Below are positions 8,082-16,522 of a DNA stretch of 50,234 bases, piece after piece (the stretch's first letter is position 1; every line of letters begins with the position of its first letter). The notes below the pieces were generated by a model, which was given only the letters and a program-made list of their open reading frames with translations, made no database searches and had not been told where the DNA came from. Location of the stretch: positions 1 through 50,234 of the forward strand of contig CAIQHF010000027.1 in assembly GCA_903871605.1 (NCBI GenBank). Reading direction: 5' to 3'. The stretch is from an uncultured Sphingomonadaceae bacterium (GTDB lineage Bacteria; Pseudomonadota; Alphaproteobacteria; Sphingomonadales; Sphingomonadaceae). The position numbers were made by a program, and so were the translations under genes.

Positions 8082-9386
8082 CTAGCCCGGGCGGGCGATG
8101 CTGGCCTCCGGCTCGAACGGGCGGTCGGGCCGCATGAGGAACGACAGCGCCGATCCCACCAGCAGCAGCGCAATCGAGCCGCAGAACGGCGCCGACCAAT
8201 CCCCGGTGAGATCGAGCAGCCCGCCGAAGACGAGCGGCGACAGGATGCCCGCGAGGCCGAAACCGAAGTTCATCATCCCGCTTGCCGTTCCGGCGTAGCG
8301 CGGCGCGATATCCATCGGCACCGCCCAGATCGGCGCCACCACCAGCTCGGAGAAGAAGCAGGCGAGCGACAGGCACACCGCCACCGTCTTGAGGTCGTGG
8401 GTGAGGACGACGGGCAGCAGGAAGACGAACGCGCCGAGCATCCCGACGATGATCAGGTTGCGCCGCGCCGCCTGCAGGCTTCCCGTCGCCTTGAGGATCC
8501 GATCGCTGAGCATGCCGCCGGCCGCATCGCCGGCGACGCCGCCCAGCAGCACGCCGCTCGAGAAAAATGCCGAATGCGCAAGATCGAGATGAAAGCTCTT
8601 CAGGAAGAAGGAGGGAAGCCAGGTGAGAAACACCCACAGCGTCCAGCCGTAACAGAAATCGACCGCGGTGACCGGCGCGATCCGTTTGGCCAGACGCCAC
8701 CACGCTAGCGGTGATTGATCGGAGCCCGCGACCGGCAGCGCGGCGAGATCCGCCGATGTCATGCCCGGATGCTGCCTGGGATCGTCACGCGCGACCCATA
8801 GCCACAGCAGCACCCAGACGAGGCTGAACAGACCGAGCACCACGAACGTGCCCCGCCAGCTCGAATAGGCCAGAATGGCAACGATAAGCGGCGGCGTGAT
8901 CGCATTGGCGATCCGCGACGCGGCATGCGTCACGCCCTGCGCGTAGCCCCAGCGCGACTGCGCCATCCACGTCGCCATCGCGCGCGTGGCGGTCGGGAAG
9001 GCGAAGCCCTCGCCGACACCGAGCGCGACGCGTACGGCGACCAACGAGGCGAGGCCGCCGACCAGCCCGGTCAGAACCGTGGCGATCACGACGATCGCGC
9101 CCGAGATCAGCAGCATGCGCCGCGCGCCGAGGCGGTCGCTGATCCAGCCGCCGAAGAGCTGGATCAGCGCATAGGGATAGGCGAAGGCGGACACGGCGAG
9201 CCCGAACTGCGTGTTCGAGAGGTGAAGGTCGGCCGAAATCTTGGGCGCCAGCGTCGCGATGTTCACGCGATCGACGTAGAGCGCGAGATACATCAGGCAG
9301 AGCACGCCGAGCACCTGATTGGGGACGCTGGGCCACAGTCTCCGGGCCGTCCGTGCGGTCGCGAGACCGTGGCGGGCTGCCGTCAT
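8082..9386 (-). CDS. MFS transporter, anion:cation symporter (phthalate permease-like) family
   Basis: A 434-residue, roughly 12-helix inner-membrane transporter. The N-terminus has the ACS-family pattern LYVDRVNIATLAPKI in the first helix, and the loop 2-3 signature GWISDRLGARRML is present. This family imports organic acids such as phthalate, glucarate or hydroxyaromatic acids with protons. Its start overlaps the stop of the TauD/TfdA-type dioxygenase gene by four bases (9383-9386), so importer and oxygenase are translated from one mRNA, and the transporter probably brings in the dioxygenase substrate. The exact ligand cannot be told from sequence. Confidence 0.9.
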   Translation of the reverse strand: MTAARHGLATARTARRLWPSVPNQVLGVLCLMYLALYVDRVNIATLAPKISADLHLSNTQFGLAVSAFAYPYALIQLFGGWISDRLGARRMLLISGAIVVIATVLTGLVGGLASLVAVRVALGVGEGFAFPTATRAMATWMAQSRWGYAQGVTHAASRIANAITPPLIVAILAYSSWRGTFVVLGLFSLVWVLLWLWVARDDPRQHPGMTSADLAALPVAGSDQSPLAWWRLAKRIAPVTAVDFCYGWTLWVFLTWLPSFFLKSFHLDLAHSAFFSSGVLLGGVAGDAAGGMLSDRILKATGSLQAARRNLIIVGMLGAFVFLLPVVLTHDLKTVAVCLSLACFFSELVVAPIWAVPMDIAPRYAGTASGMMNFGFGLAGILSPLVFGGLLDLTGDWSAPFCGSIALLLVGSALSFLMRPDRPFEPEASIARPG

Positions 9387-10267
9387 GCCGGGCGGCTTTC
9401 ACCCTTGATCTGCGTCCTGTGCAGGATCCGCCTCGCGCCCGGATCGAACGCGTCGCGCCGGTGCATGGTGCAGCGATTGTCCCACAGCACGACGTCGCCG
9501 CGCCGCCAGGCGTGCGTCCAGCCGAACCGGTCGCCGTCGACATAGGACCAGAGCTCGTCGAGCAGCGCTTCGGATTCGTCGAGCGGCAGCCCGTCGATAT
9601 AGGCGTTGCGCCGCCGGCCGAGATACAGCGCGATCCGGCCGGTCTCGGGGTGCGTATAGGCCAGCGGATGGAGCGTGCCCGGCGACGTCCGCGGATCGTC
9701 GGTCGGGCGGACCCCCTGGCGCAGGAACCCGCCGCTATTATAGGTGCCGTCATGCTTGACGCGCAGCTGTGCGATGCGTTGCTTCAGCGGATCGGGCAAC
9801 GCGGCATAGACCGCGTACATGTTGATGAAGCTCGTGTCCCCGCCGGTTTCGGGAACCTCGAGCGCGGAGAGGATGCTCGCCTTCGGCGGCTCCGCGACAT
9901 AGGACATGTCGGTATGCCAGACCGCCTCGCCATTGCCGAGGCTGCCGATGGGTTCGCCATTCTCGACGACGTTGGAGACGATATAGAGTTCGGGCATTCC
10001 GTCGACGAACCGCTGCCCGGATTCCTGGATCGGCGCTTCGTCCAAGTCGCCGAAGCGGCGGCTGAAGGCGATCAGATCGGTGTCGGACAGGGCCTGCCCA
10101 CGGACGAGCAGCACGAGATGCTCGAGCCAGGCGGCGTGAAGATCGCGGAACCGGGCATCGTCGACATCGCGCAGGTCGACCTGCTCGATCTCCGCGGCGA
10201 GCGCGCGGCCCGTCGGCGTCGCGCGTAGCCGGTCGCCGGTCGCGACGTTCGTGGTGGCAACGGTCAT
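9383..10267 (-). CDS. TauD/TfdA-family Fe(II)/2-oxoglutarate dioxygenase
   Basis: A 294-residue non-heme iron dioxygenase. The facial triad is visible as WHTD (His118, Asp120) and CTMHRRDAFDP (His269), with Arg residues at about 280-284 (ARRILHRTQIKG) placed to bind the 2-oxoglutarate carboxylate. Family members hydroxylate taurine, 2,4-D, phenoxy acids and related carboxylated or sulfonated compounds, releasing succinate and CO2. The strong ribosome site GGAGGTGAAGCAGG precedes ATG 10267. It is first in a two-gene unit with the MFS importer. The window offers no sign of sulfur metabolism, so a carboxylic-acid or ether substrate is a more natural guess than taurine. Confidence 0.92.
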   Translation of the reverse strand: MTVATTNVATGDRLRATPTGRALAAEIEQVDLRDVDDARFRDLHAAWLEHLVLLVRGQALSDTDLIAFSRRFGDLDEAPIQESGQRFVDGMPELYIVSNVVENGEPIGSLGNGEAVWHTDMSYVAEPPKASILSALEVPETGGDTSFINMYAVYAALPDPLKQRIAQLRVKHDGTYNSGGFLRQGVRPTDDPRTSPGTLHPLAYTHPETGRIALYLGRRRNAYIDGLPLDESEALLDELWSYVDGDRFGWTHAWRRGDVVLWDNRCTMHRRDAFDPGARRILHRTQIKGESRPA

Positions 10268-10470
10268 CCTGCTTCACCTCCGTCTGCCGGTGGCGCCCGA
10301 AGGCGCGGCCGCTGTGGAAGCGATGAGATAGGGATTTGGCTCCGCCTGTGGACCGCAGCAAATATGTGGCGCGCTCAACATTGCGTTTGTCGCGGCGCCG
10401 CGCTTCTCGCCTGTCGATCAACGATCGATCATTCGCTGATGCCCCGGCTTCGGCAGGCTAGAGACAGGCG

Positions 10471-11361
10471 ATGGTGGCAGATCTCTCGCGTCGCGCCTTC
10501 GTGGCGATGGCAATGGCCGGCGGCATGTTGGCGCCCGGCGCGGGTGTTGCCGGGCCGCCTTCGCGGTTTCGCCTGCCGGCGGGCGAGGGCCGCGACACCG
10601 AGATCTGGCACTGGTCGACCCGTGGGAAACGCGTCGGCACGGTCGCCTTCTCGCACGGTGCGCTGTCCGCACCCTGGAAATATGATCGCGTCATCCTGCC
10701 CTGGGTCGCTGCAGGCTACGACGTGCTCGCGCCGTGGCATGTCGATTCGCGCGATCACCCGTTGACGCGCGACTATCCCGGCCTTGCCACATGGAAGGCG
10801 CGGATCGAGGACATGCATGCGCTGGCCCGGCATATCGGCATACCCCATGTGACCTGCGGGCACAGCTACGGCGCGCTGACGGCGCTGGTGATGGGCGGCG
10901 CACAGGGCGAGGTGCCGGATGGCTTTGCCGGGCCGCTGCGCGATCCGCTGACGCGCTGCGTCGTCGCGCTCTCGCCGCCGCCCCCCATACCCGGCCTGAT
11001 CACCGAAGCGGGCTATGCGAGTCTTGCCGTTCCGGCGCTGATCCAGACGGGCGACCATGACGTGATGCCGGGAGCTGCGGACACGCCCGATGCGTGGCAT
11101 GCGCATCGCATCGCCTATGATGCCGCGGCGCCGGGCGGCAGCCGCTATCTGCTCGTGCTCGCGGGCGTCGATCATTATTTCGGAAGCGCGATCTGCGAGC
11201 CGACGCGCCCTGCGCCGCCGCAACTGGCGCAGCTCGGACAAGCGGTGGCGATCTCGCGACTGTTCCTGCAGGCATATTGGCAGCCGGCGGATGCCTCGGC
11301 GCGGCGTGCGCTCGACGCGCGACGTGCCGATGCCGGCCCCGTCATCCTTGAGCGAAAGTAG
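10471..11361 (+). CDS. Exported alpha/beta hydrolase
   Basis: A 296-residue hydrolase with a Tat-like leader: SRRAFVAMAMAGGML in the first 20 residues and an Ala-rich cleavage region ending near residue 27. The nucleophile elbow GHSYG puts Ser at residue 132; TGDHD and GVDHYF supply candidate acid and base, so this enzyme keeps the normal triad, unlike the two hydrolases at 14625 and 24301. The fold resembles dienelactone hydrolase or lipase-like exported enzymes. The next gene starts 7 bases after the stop, so it is co-transcribed with the SDR. Role: probably cleaves an ester or similar bond of an incoming compound in the periplasm (inference). Confidence 0.8.
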   Translation: MVADLSRRAFVAMAMAGGMLAPGAGVAGPPSRFRLPAGEGRDTEIWHWSTRGKRVGTVAFSHGALSAPWKYDRVILPWVAAGYDVLAPWHVDSRDHPLTRDYPGLATWKARIEDMHALARHIGIPHVTCGHSYGALTALVMGGAQGEVPDGFAGPLRDPLTRCVVALSPPPPIPGLITEAGYASLAVPALIQTGDHDVMPGAADTPDAWHAHRIAYDAAAPGGSRYLLVLAGVDHYFGSAICEPTRPAPPQLAQLGQAVAISRLFLQAYWQPADASARRALDARRADAGPVILERK

Positions 11362-11367
11362 CGGAGA

Positions 11368-12135
11368 ATGAAGCGGCTGCACGCGCGTGTCGCGCTGATT
11401 ACCGGCGCGGGGATGGGGATCGGCCGCGCCGTCGCGCTGCGCTTCGCCGAAGAGGGCGCCTTGCTGGCGCTGATCGACCGCGACGCCGAGGCGCTGCACG
11501 CGACCGCGGAGGCGGCCCGGGGCCTGGGCGCGCGCGTTATCGCGGTCGTCGCCGACGCGACCGAGGCGGCGGCGGCGGACGGCTTGGCCAGTTCGGCGCT
11601 CGATGCATTCGGTCGGATCGATCTGCTGGTCAACAATGTCGGCGGCGGCAAGCCGGGCCGCATCTGGGAATTGTCGGTCGACGATTGGGACGAGGTGATG
11701 CGCCTCAATTTGCGATCGACCTTCCTGTTCACCCGCGCCGTCGTGCCACACATGATCGAGCGCAGGTCCGGGCGGATCGTCTGCTTGTCTTCCGGCGCGC
11801 GCAACGGGACGATCTGGAACAGCTATTACGCCGGCGCGAGCGCCTACTCGACCGCCAAGGCCGGCATCCACGGCTTCGTTCGCGACATGGCGATAGAGCT
11901 CGCTGAGCATCAGGTCACGATCAACGCCGTCGCGCCGGGGCCGATCGATACCGAGCTCGCCGGCCCCTATCTGCGCCGGATGGACGAAGCGGGGCTGCCC
12001 TATGCGCCGAGTCTGATGACGCCGTTGGGGCGACTCGGCACGCCGCGCGAGGTGGCCGACGCGGTCCTGTTCCTGGCCTCCGACGAGTCCAGCTACATCA
12101 CGGGGATCACGCTCGATGTGCTCGGCGGACGCTGA
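11368..12135 (+). CDS. Short-chain dehydrogenase/reductase
   Basis: A 255-residue classical SDR. The nucleotide-binding motif TGAGMGIG is at residues 10-17, NNVGG corresponds to NNAG, and the catalytic YSTAK supplies Tyr and Lys with an upstream Ser in CLSSGAR. The C-terminal DVLGGR is close to the usual DGG ending. Typical for NAD(P)-linked oxidation of a secondary alcohol. It follows the exported hydrolase by 6 bases and precedes the GPH transporter by 105 bases. The substrate is unknown; context suggests oxidation of a sugar-like or alicyclic alcohol, since a Gfo/Idh dehydrogenase and GPH transporter follow. Confidence 0.9.
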   Translation: MKRLHARVALITGAGMGIGRAVALRFAEEGALLALIDRDAEALHATAEAARGLGARVIAVVADATEAAAADGLASSALDAFGRIDLLVNNVGGGKPGRIWELSVDDWDEVMRLNLRSTFLFTRAVVPHMIERRSGRIVCLSSGARNGTIWNSYYAGASAYSTAKAGIHGFVRDMAIELAEHQVTINAVAPGPIDTELAGPYLRRMDEAGLPYAPSLMTPLGRLGTPREVADAVLFLASDESSYITGITLDVLGGR

Positions 12136-12240
12136 CGTGCGCGATCGCCGACAGACGGTCGGAACGCGGGCAGGGGGTTATCCCCGCGTCGGGCGACGGC
12201 GGCAGCCGGTGACCAGGACGGTGTCCGGAGGGAAGCGCAT

Positions 12241-13611
12241 ATGAGCATGGGCGCCAGGCTCTCCTTCGGGATCAAGGCGGGCTTTACCGGCGGGCAGGTC
12301 GCCGGACAGGTACTGCGCGACATTCCGTCGCTGCTGCTGCTCTTCTACCTGACCAGCGTGGTCGGCATGGAGCCGGCGATCGCGGGAACGACGATCTTCG
12401 TGCCCAAGCTGATCTTCGGCATATTGTCGGATATCGGGATCGGCATCGCGTCGGACCGACTGATCGATCGCTTCCCCCGTCGCCGATGGCTGCTGCTCGC
12501 CGCGGTGCTCGCGCCGATCGCGATGATCCTGCTGTTCCAGGTGCCGGCCGCGTCGACGGGTCTGCAGGCGGCCTATGTCTTCGTCGTCATGAGCCTCTAC
12601 ATGCTCGGCTTCTCCGCCGCATCGGTGCCCTATCTGGCGCAATATTCGGAGATCACCGAGAGCCCGCGCGAGCGCACCGTGCTGATGGCGTGGCGGCATG
12701 GCTTCACGGGGGCGGGGATCGTGGTCGGGTCCGCCATGGCGCCCGCGCTGATCCATCATGTCGGCGGCGGACGCTGGGGATATGGCATCACCTCGTGCGT
12801 GCTCGCGGCGATCTGTACGCTGAGCCTGCTGATCGCATATGGCGCGGCGTCGCGCATACCGGTCCGCGCGGTGCGCAACACCCCGCGCGTCGATCTGCGT
12901 GCGTTGGCCGGGGTGTTCGCCTATCGGCCGTTCCGGATCCTGGTCGCGCTGTTCTTCATGCAGGAGGTCGGGGCGGGCATGACGGGCGCATCGATCGCCT
13001 TTTTCCTCACCTATTGCCTCAAGATGCCGAACGCGCTGGGCAATCTCGGGATCATCGCCTTGCTCGCGGGGTTCGTCGTGATGCTCGCCTCGCCGGTCTG
13101 GATCGCGGTCTCGCGCCGCATCGGCAAGATGCGATCCTATCTGGTCGGTGCGGTGGCGCACGGCCTGCTGCTGCTGGCATGGGCGCTGTCGAGCGAGCAC
13201 ACGCCGGTCTCGGTCATCTTCGCGATCTCCGCTGCCATCGGCCTGGCCAATTCGGGCTGGGGCATCATGGTGCTGGCGCTGCTCGGCGACATGATCGCGG
13301 ATTCGACCGCGGCGACCGGCGAGGATCATGGCGGCGCCTTCTCGGCGGTCTGGACGCTTGCCGAGAAGATCGGGCTTGCGCTCGGTGCGACGCTGATCGC
13401 CGGCAACATGCTGTCGGCGTTCGGTTTCTCGGCGGCGAAAGCGTTGCACGGCGAGGCGCAGCAGGCCAGCGCATTGCTCGGCATCGCGATCACCTTCGGT
13501 TTCGTTCCGGCCGCGATCAACGTCGCGGCTGCCCTTCTCTACTGGCGCAGCGGGCGGCCCGCCGGGTCGCAGGCGTCACTGCTGGAAAGCGTAGCTCATG
13601 AGCCAAGTTGA
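12241..13611 (+). CDS. GPH-family (MelB-like) MFS transporter
   Basis: A 456-residue polytopic protein with roughly 12 hydrophobic segments. Features of the glycoside-pentoside-hexuronide symporter family are the early segment KLIFGILSDIGIGIASDRLIDRF (metal-binding Asp region after helix 2) and YLAQYSEITESPRERT. These symporters import glycosides or sugar acids with Na+ or H+, and sphingomonads often have several. AGGGAAG precedes ATG 12241. The following Gfo/Idh gene begins 14 bases before its stop, so transport and dehydrogenation are translationally linked. Confidence 0.87.
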   Translation: MSMGARLSFGIKAGFTGGQVAGQVLRDIPSLLLLFYLTSVVGMEPAIAGTTIFVPKLIFGILSDIGIGIASDRLIDRFPRRRWLLLAAVLAPIAMILLFQVPAASTGLQAAYVFVVMSLYMLGFSAASVPYLAQYSEITESPRERTVLMAWRHGFTGAGIVVGSAMAPALIHHVGGGRWGYGITSCVLAAICTLSLLIAYGAASRIPVRAVRNTPRVDLRALAGVFAYRPFRILVALFFMQEVGAGMTGASIAFFLTYCLKMPNALGNLGIIALLAGFVVMLASPVWIAVSRRIGKMRSYLVGAVAHGLLLLAWALSSEHTPVSVIFAISAAIGLANSGWGIMVLALLGDMIADSTAATGEDHGGAFSAVWTLAEKIGLALGATLIAGNMLSAFGFSAAKALHGEAQQASALLGIAITFGFVPAAINVAAALLYWRSGRPAGSQASLLESVAHEPS

Positions 13612-14614
13612 CACCGCCGACGCGATCAAGCCGGTCGGCATCGCGCTGGTCGGTTGTGGCCGCATCTCGGTGCCGCACCTCGAGGCGATCGTCGGCCAGC
13701 CCGGCTTCGGCACGCTCGTCGCGGTCGTCGATCCCGATCTCGACCGGGCACGAGAGGTCGCCCGTCACTATCGGGCGCCGCATGCCTTCGCGCGGCTCGA
13801 GGACGTGTTCGGTGTCGACGGGGGCGAGGCGGTCGTGCTGTGCACCCCCAATGCGATCCACGCGTCGCAGACCGCGGCCGCGCTGCGAGCGGGGTTGCAC
13901 GTGCTGGTCGAAAAGCCGTTCAGCGAGACATTGGCGGATGCCGAGCACATAGCGGGAATCGCCGATCGCACCGGGCTGACGCTGGTTGCGGGCCACACCT
14001 TCCGCCACGTCGAGGCGGTGCGCACGCTACAGGATCGGCGGCACGAGTTTGGCCGGCTGCGCGCGGTCGACATCGCGATGTGCGTCTTCTGGGACGGTCC
14101 GCAGGCGCCGTGGTGGGCCGAGCGGACCGCCGAGCAGGGGCTGATCCTTTCGTTGTTCGCGCCGCACGCGATCGACTTCCTGCAATTGGCGGTGGGCGAG
14201 GTCGATCCGGTGCGCGTCCATGCCGAGAAGGCGCGGCATCAGTCTGGCTGGCTGGGGGAGGACGAGGCGATGATCCTGCTGCGCTATCCGGACGACGTGA
14301 TCGCGTCGATCCACCTGTCCTACAATCAGCGCTTCGCGATGAACCGCAAGACGCTGCACTTCGAGAAGGCGGTGCTGACGATCGAGAATGGCGACGAACT
14401 CTGGATCGACGGGACGCAGGTCGTGGCGCCGCCTGCGCCCGAGCGCGTCGAGGGCAAGCTGCTGGGCGCGCAGATCCATCATTATTTCGCGACCCAGTTC
14501 AGGGAATTCGCGCTGGCCGTGCGCGGTCGCCCCAGCCGGGCCGTCACCCATCCGATGGCGGTCCGCCAGCTGCGGCTCAACCGGCGGATCATCGAGATCG
14601 CCCAAGGCGACTGA
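13598..14614 (+). CDS. Gfo/Idh/MocA-family oxidoreductase
   Basis: A 338-residue NAD(P)-dependent dehydrogenase. The N-terminal Rossmann motif is GCGRIS; the conserved EKPFSETLADAE near residue 107 carries the family EKP triplet, whose Lys takes part in catalysis, and GHTFRHVEAV follows. The C-terminal alpha/beta domain ends near ATQFREFALAVRGR, the usual family terminus. Members oxidise or reduce sugars, inositols and related cyclic polyols. Its overlap with the GPH transporter makes a carbohydrate or glycoside substrate plausible. It converges with the 14625 hydrolase with only 10 bases between the stops. Confidence 0.92.
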   Translation: MSQVDTADAIKPVGIALVGCGRISVPHLEAIVGQPGFGTLVAVVDPDLDRAREVARHYRAPHAFARLEDVFGVDGGEAVVLCTPNAIHASQTAAALRAGLHVLVEKPFSETLADAEHIAGIADRTGLTLVAGHTFRHVEAVRTLQDRRHEFGRLRAVDIAMCVFWDGPQAPWWAERTAEQGLILSLFAPHAIDFLQLAVGEVDPVRVHAEKARHQSGWLGEDEAMILLRYPDDVIASIHLSYNQRFAMNRKTLHFEKAVLTIENGDELWIDGTQVVAPPAPERVEGKLLGAQIHHYFATQFREFALAVRGRPSRAVTHPMAVRQLRLNRRIIEIAQGD

Positions 14615-14624
14615 TCCGGTCGGT

Positions 14625-15446
14625 TCAGCCGTCCAGGAAGGCGGTCACCAGCGTCGCCACCGCGGCAGTGTCGAGGTCGAGAAACCCGTTGCCTGCCCGG
14701 TCGAACGCGACCAGCCGCGCGCGGGGCAGCAATGCGGCATTGGCGCGGGTGACCTCCCACAGATCGTCCCTCGGGCAGAGGATCAACGCCGGCTGCGACA
14801 GCGCTTCGAGATCGCTTATGCCGTCATGCTCATAGACGGCGCGGAAGCCCCACGGCATGCGGCTTCCGCTGCGCAGGCATTCCGCCAGTGCGGTGTGTCG
14901 CCATTCGACCGGCAGCCTGGGATCGTTGAGCGTCTCGGTGAGCCGCCAGAGCTCGGCGATGTTGGAGGAATCCTCGCGCGGGACCGGGAAGCGATGCATG
15001 TGCGCGAGCCGGCTTTCGCGCGCCTTCGCATCGAGTGCGGCCAGGCTGACAAAGACGATGCGGCGAACGCGATCGGGATGGCGATGCGCCAGCCGCGCCG
15101 CGATGACGCCGCCGGTATGATAGCCCATCAGGTCGATCGCGCCCGGCATGACGTCGCCGCCGTCCTGCAACGCCGCAATCAACGCCAGCATCGCGTCGGC
15201 ATATTCCTCGATCGAGGGTGGCGACGGCGGCGGATCGCTGTCGCCATAGCCCGGTGTGTCGGGCGCGACGACGACGCGGTCTCTGCCGAGATGCGTCATC
15301 AGCGCCGCATAGTCGCGCCCGCTCTTCGGCGTCTGGTGGAGGCAGAACAGCGCCGGCCGCGCGCTGGGCTTTTCGGGTCGTGCAATCCGATAGTGGATCT
15401 GCCCGAAGGGGCCATCGGCGTAGGCACGGCGCACGCTAGCGGTCAT
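14625..15446 (-). CDS. Alpha/beta-fold hydrolase homologue with His at the nucleophile position
   Basis: A 273-residue alpha/beta hydrolase-fold protein. The N-terminus RRAYADGPFGQIHYR and the oxyanion strand CLHQTP, then GYGDSD, are typical of the MhpC/haloalkane dehalogenase-like branch. The elbow reads MGYHTGG, so in GxSxG the Ser is replaced by His110. Where the catalytic His normally stands (GGHF-like) the sequence reads AGNGFLD. An Asp-rich LCPRDDLWEV remains at the acid position. A classical Ser-His-Asp triad is therefore absent, yet the fold is intact. It is the second gene after the SDR at 15476, 29 bases downstream. The same substitution occurs in the hydrolase at 24301. Confidence 0.82.
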   Translation of the reverse strand: MTASVRRAYADGPFGQIHYRIARPEKPSARPALFCLHQTPKSGRDYAALMTHLGRDRVVVAPDTPGYGDSDPPPSPPSIEEYADAMLALIAALQDGGDVMPGAIDLMGYHTGGVIAARLAHRHPDRVRRIVFVSLAALDAKARESRLAHMHRFPVPREDSSNIAELWRLTETLNDPRLPVEWRHTALAECLRSGSRMPWGFRAVYEHDGISDLEALSQPALILCPRDDLWEVTRANAALLPRARLVAFDRAGNGFLDLDTAAVATLVTAFLDG

Positions 15447-15475
15447 CGGGCACTCCGTCGTCGCTCGGCATGCGA

Positions 15476-16240
15476 TCAGCAGCCGGGCATCGCCCCGCCG
15501 TCGACGGGCAGGTGGACGCCCGAAATGGTCCGGTTGACCGGATCGGCAAGGAACAGCACCGCCCGTGCAATATCCTCGGGCGTGGCGAGGCGACCCAGCG
15601 GACTGTAGCTCTTCATCGTGTCGAGGAAGTCCGCCTCGGTTTCACCCGCCACCATATTGCCCATCAGCATCGTCGTGGGCACCGCGCCCGGCAGCACCGC
15701 GTTGACGCGAATGCCGTAGCGGCCCGCGGCGGCGGCGGCGGTGTGCGTCGTCATCAGCACCGCCGCCTTTGAGCCGCAATAGGCGGCGCCGGTCGGGCTT
15801 GCGGTGATCGACAGGCCCGATCCGATATTGATGATGGCGCCTTTGCCGCGCGTCTTCATGCGCTGGATGGCATGTTTGCAGCCGAGGAATACGCCATCGG
15901 CATTGATCGCGAAATGCTTGCGCCAGAGCTCGATCGGCATCTCCTCGAACGCGACGTTGGGCCGATAGAAGCCAGCATTGTTGACGAGCACGTCCAGCCC
16001 CCGGCCGTCGGCCTCGACCGCATCGAGCAGCGCCACCCATGCGGTCTCGTCGGTGACGTCGAGCGGCAGGTGGCTGATTCGACCGCCTGCGGCTCCGAGC
16101 GCCTCGTCCGAAGGCGCGACGAGATCCGCCGCGATCACGCGGGCGCCGGCGTCGGCAAAGGCCAGGCAGATCGCCCATCCGAGACCGCCACTCCCGCCGG
16201 TCACGACCACCGTCTGATTCTCGAAGCGATCCCCGGTCAT
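15476..16240 (-). CDS. Short-chain dehydrogenase/reductase
   Basis: A 254-residue classical SDR: TGGSGGLG cofactor loop, NNAG, a Ser in NIGSGLS, the catalytic YCGSK and the C-terminal PVDGG. The Asp in AADLV at the end of the second strand suggests NAD(H) preference. Resembles the cyclopentanol/hydroxysteroid dehydrogenase branch. ATG 16240 is preferred, with AGGGAG 8 bases upstream; a GTG at 16246 is in frame. It leads a two-gene minus unit with the atypical hydrolase, so the pair may oxidise an alcohol and then act on the ketone product (inference). Confidence 0.9.
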   Translation of the reverse strand: MTGDRFENQTVVVTGGSGGLGWAICLAFADAGARVIAADLVAPSDEALGAAGGRISHLPLDVTDETAWVALLDAVEADGRGLDVLVNNAGFYRPNVAFEEMPIELWRKHFAINADGVFLGCKHAIQRMKTRGKGAIINIGSGLSITASPTGAAYCGSKAAVLMTTHTAAAAAGRYGIRVNAVLPGAVPTTMLMGNMVAGETEADFLDTMKSYSPLGRLATPEDIARAVLFLADPVNRTISGVHLPVDGGAMPGC

Positions 16241-16522
16241 GCGCACATCTCCCTGACTTCGACCGCGTTATCACCGTGCCGGCCGCGCCGCAGCGATGCC
16301 GTCGGCTCTGTCCGCTGGACGGCGATACCACTGCGCTCTACCGCCACGCGGCGCCCGACGACGGTCCGGCGGATGGCGGAACGGCGATGCCGGACGGCCC
16401 CGCGCGCGCCGTCGCCGCCGCTGGATTTTATCGCACTGCGAATAATGGGGACAACGACGTTGCTCGATCGGCCCGTGCGCCGTCATCTCACGCTCAATTC
16501 CATATAAGTGGGGGACGTCAAG
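16241..16522. promoter_or_regulatory. Divergent intergenic region between SDR and TonB receptor
   Basis: About 280 bases separate the divergently transcribed SDR-hydrolase unit and the TonB receptor, so both promoters must lie here. The last 80 bases are relatively AT-rich (AATTCCATATAAG just before the receptor Shine-Dalgarno GGGGGA). I could not identify a convincing -35/-10 pair or operator. Confidence 0.4.

Noticed and set aside
12136-12240. Promoter or terminator between SDR and GPH transporter
   Set aside because: No stem-loop or promoter pair stands out, so the genes are treated as possibly one operon.
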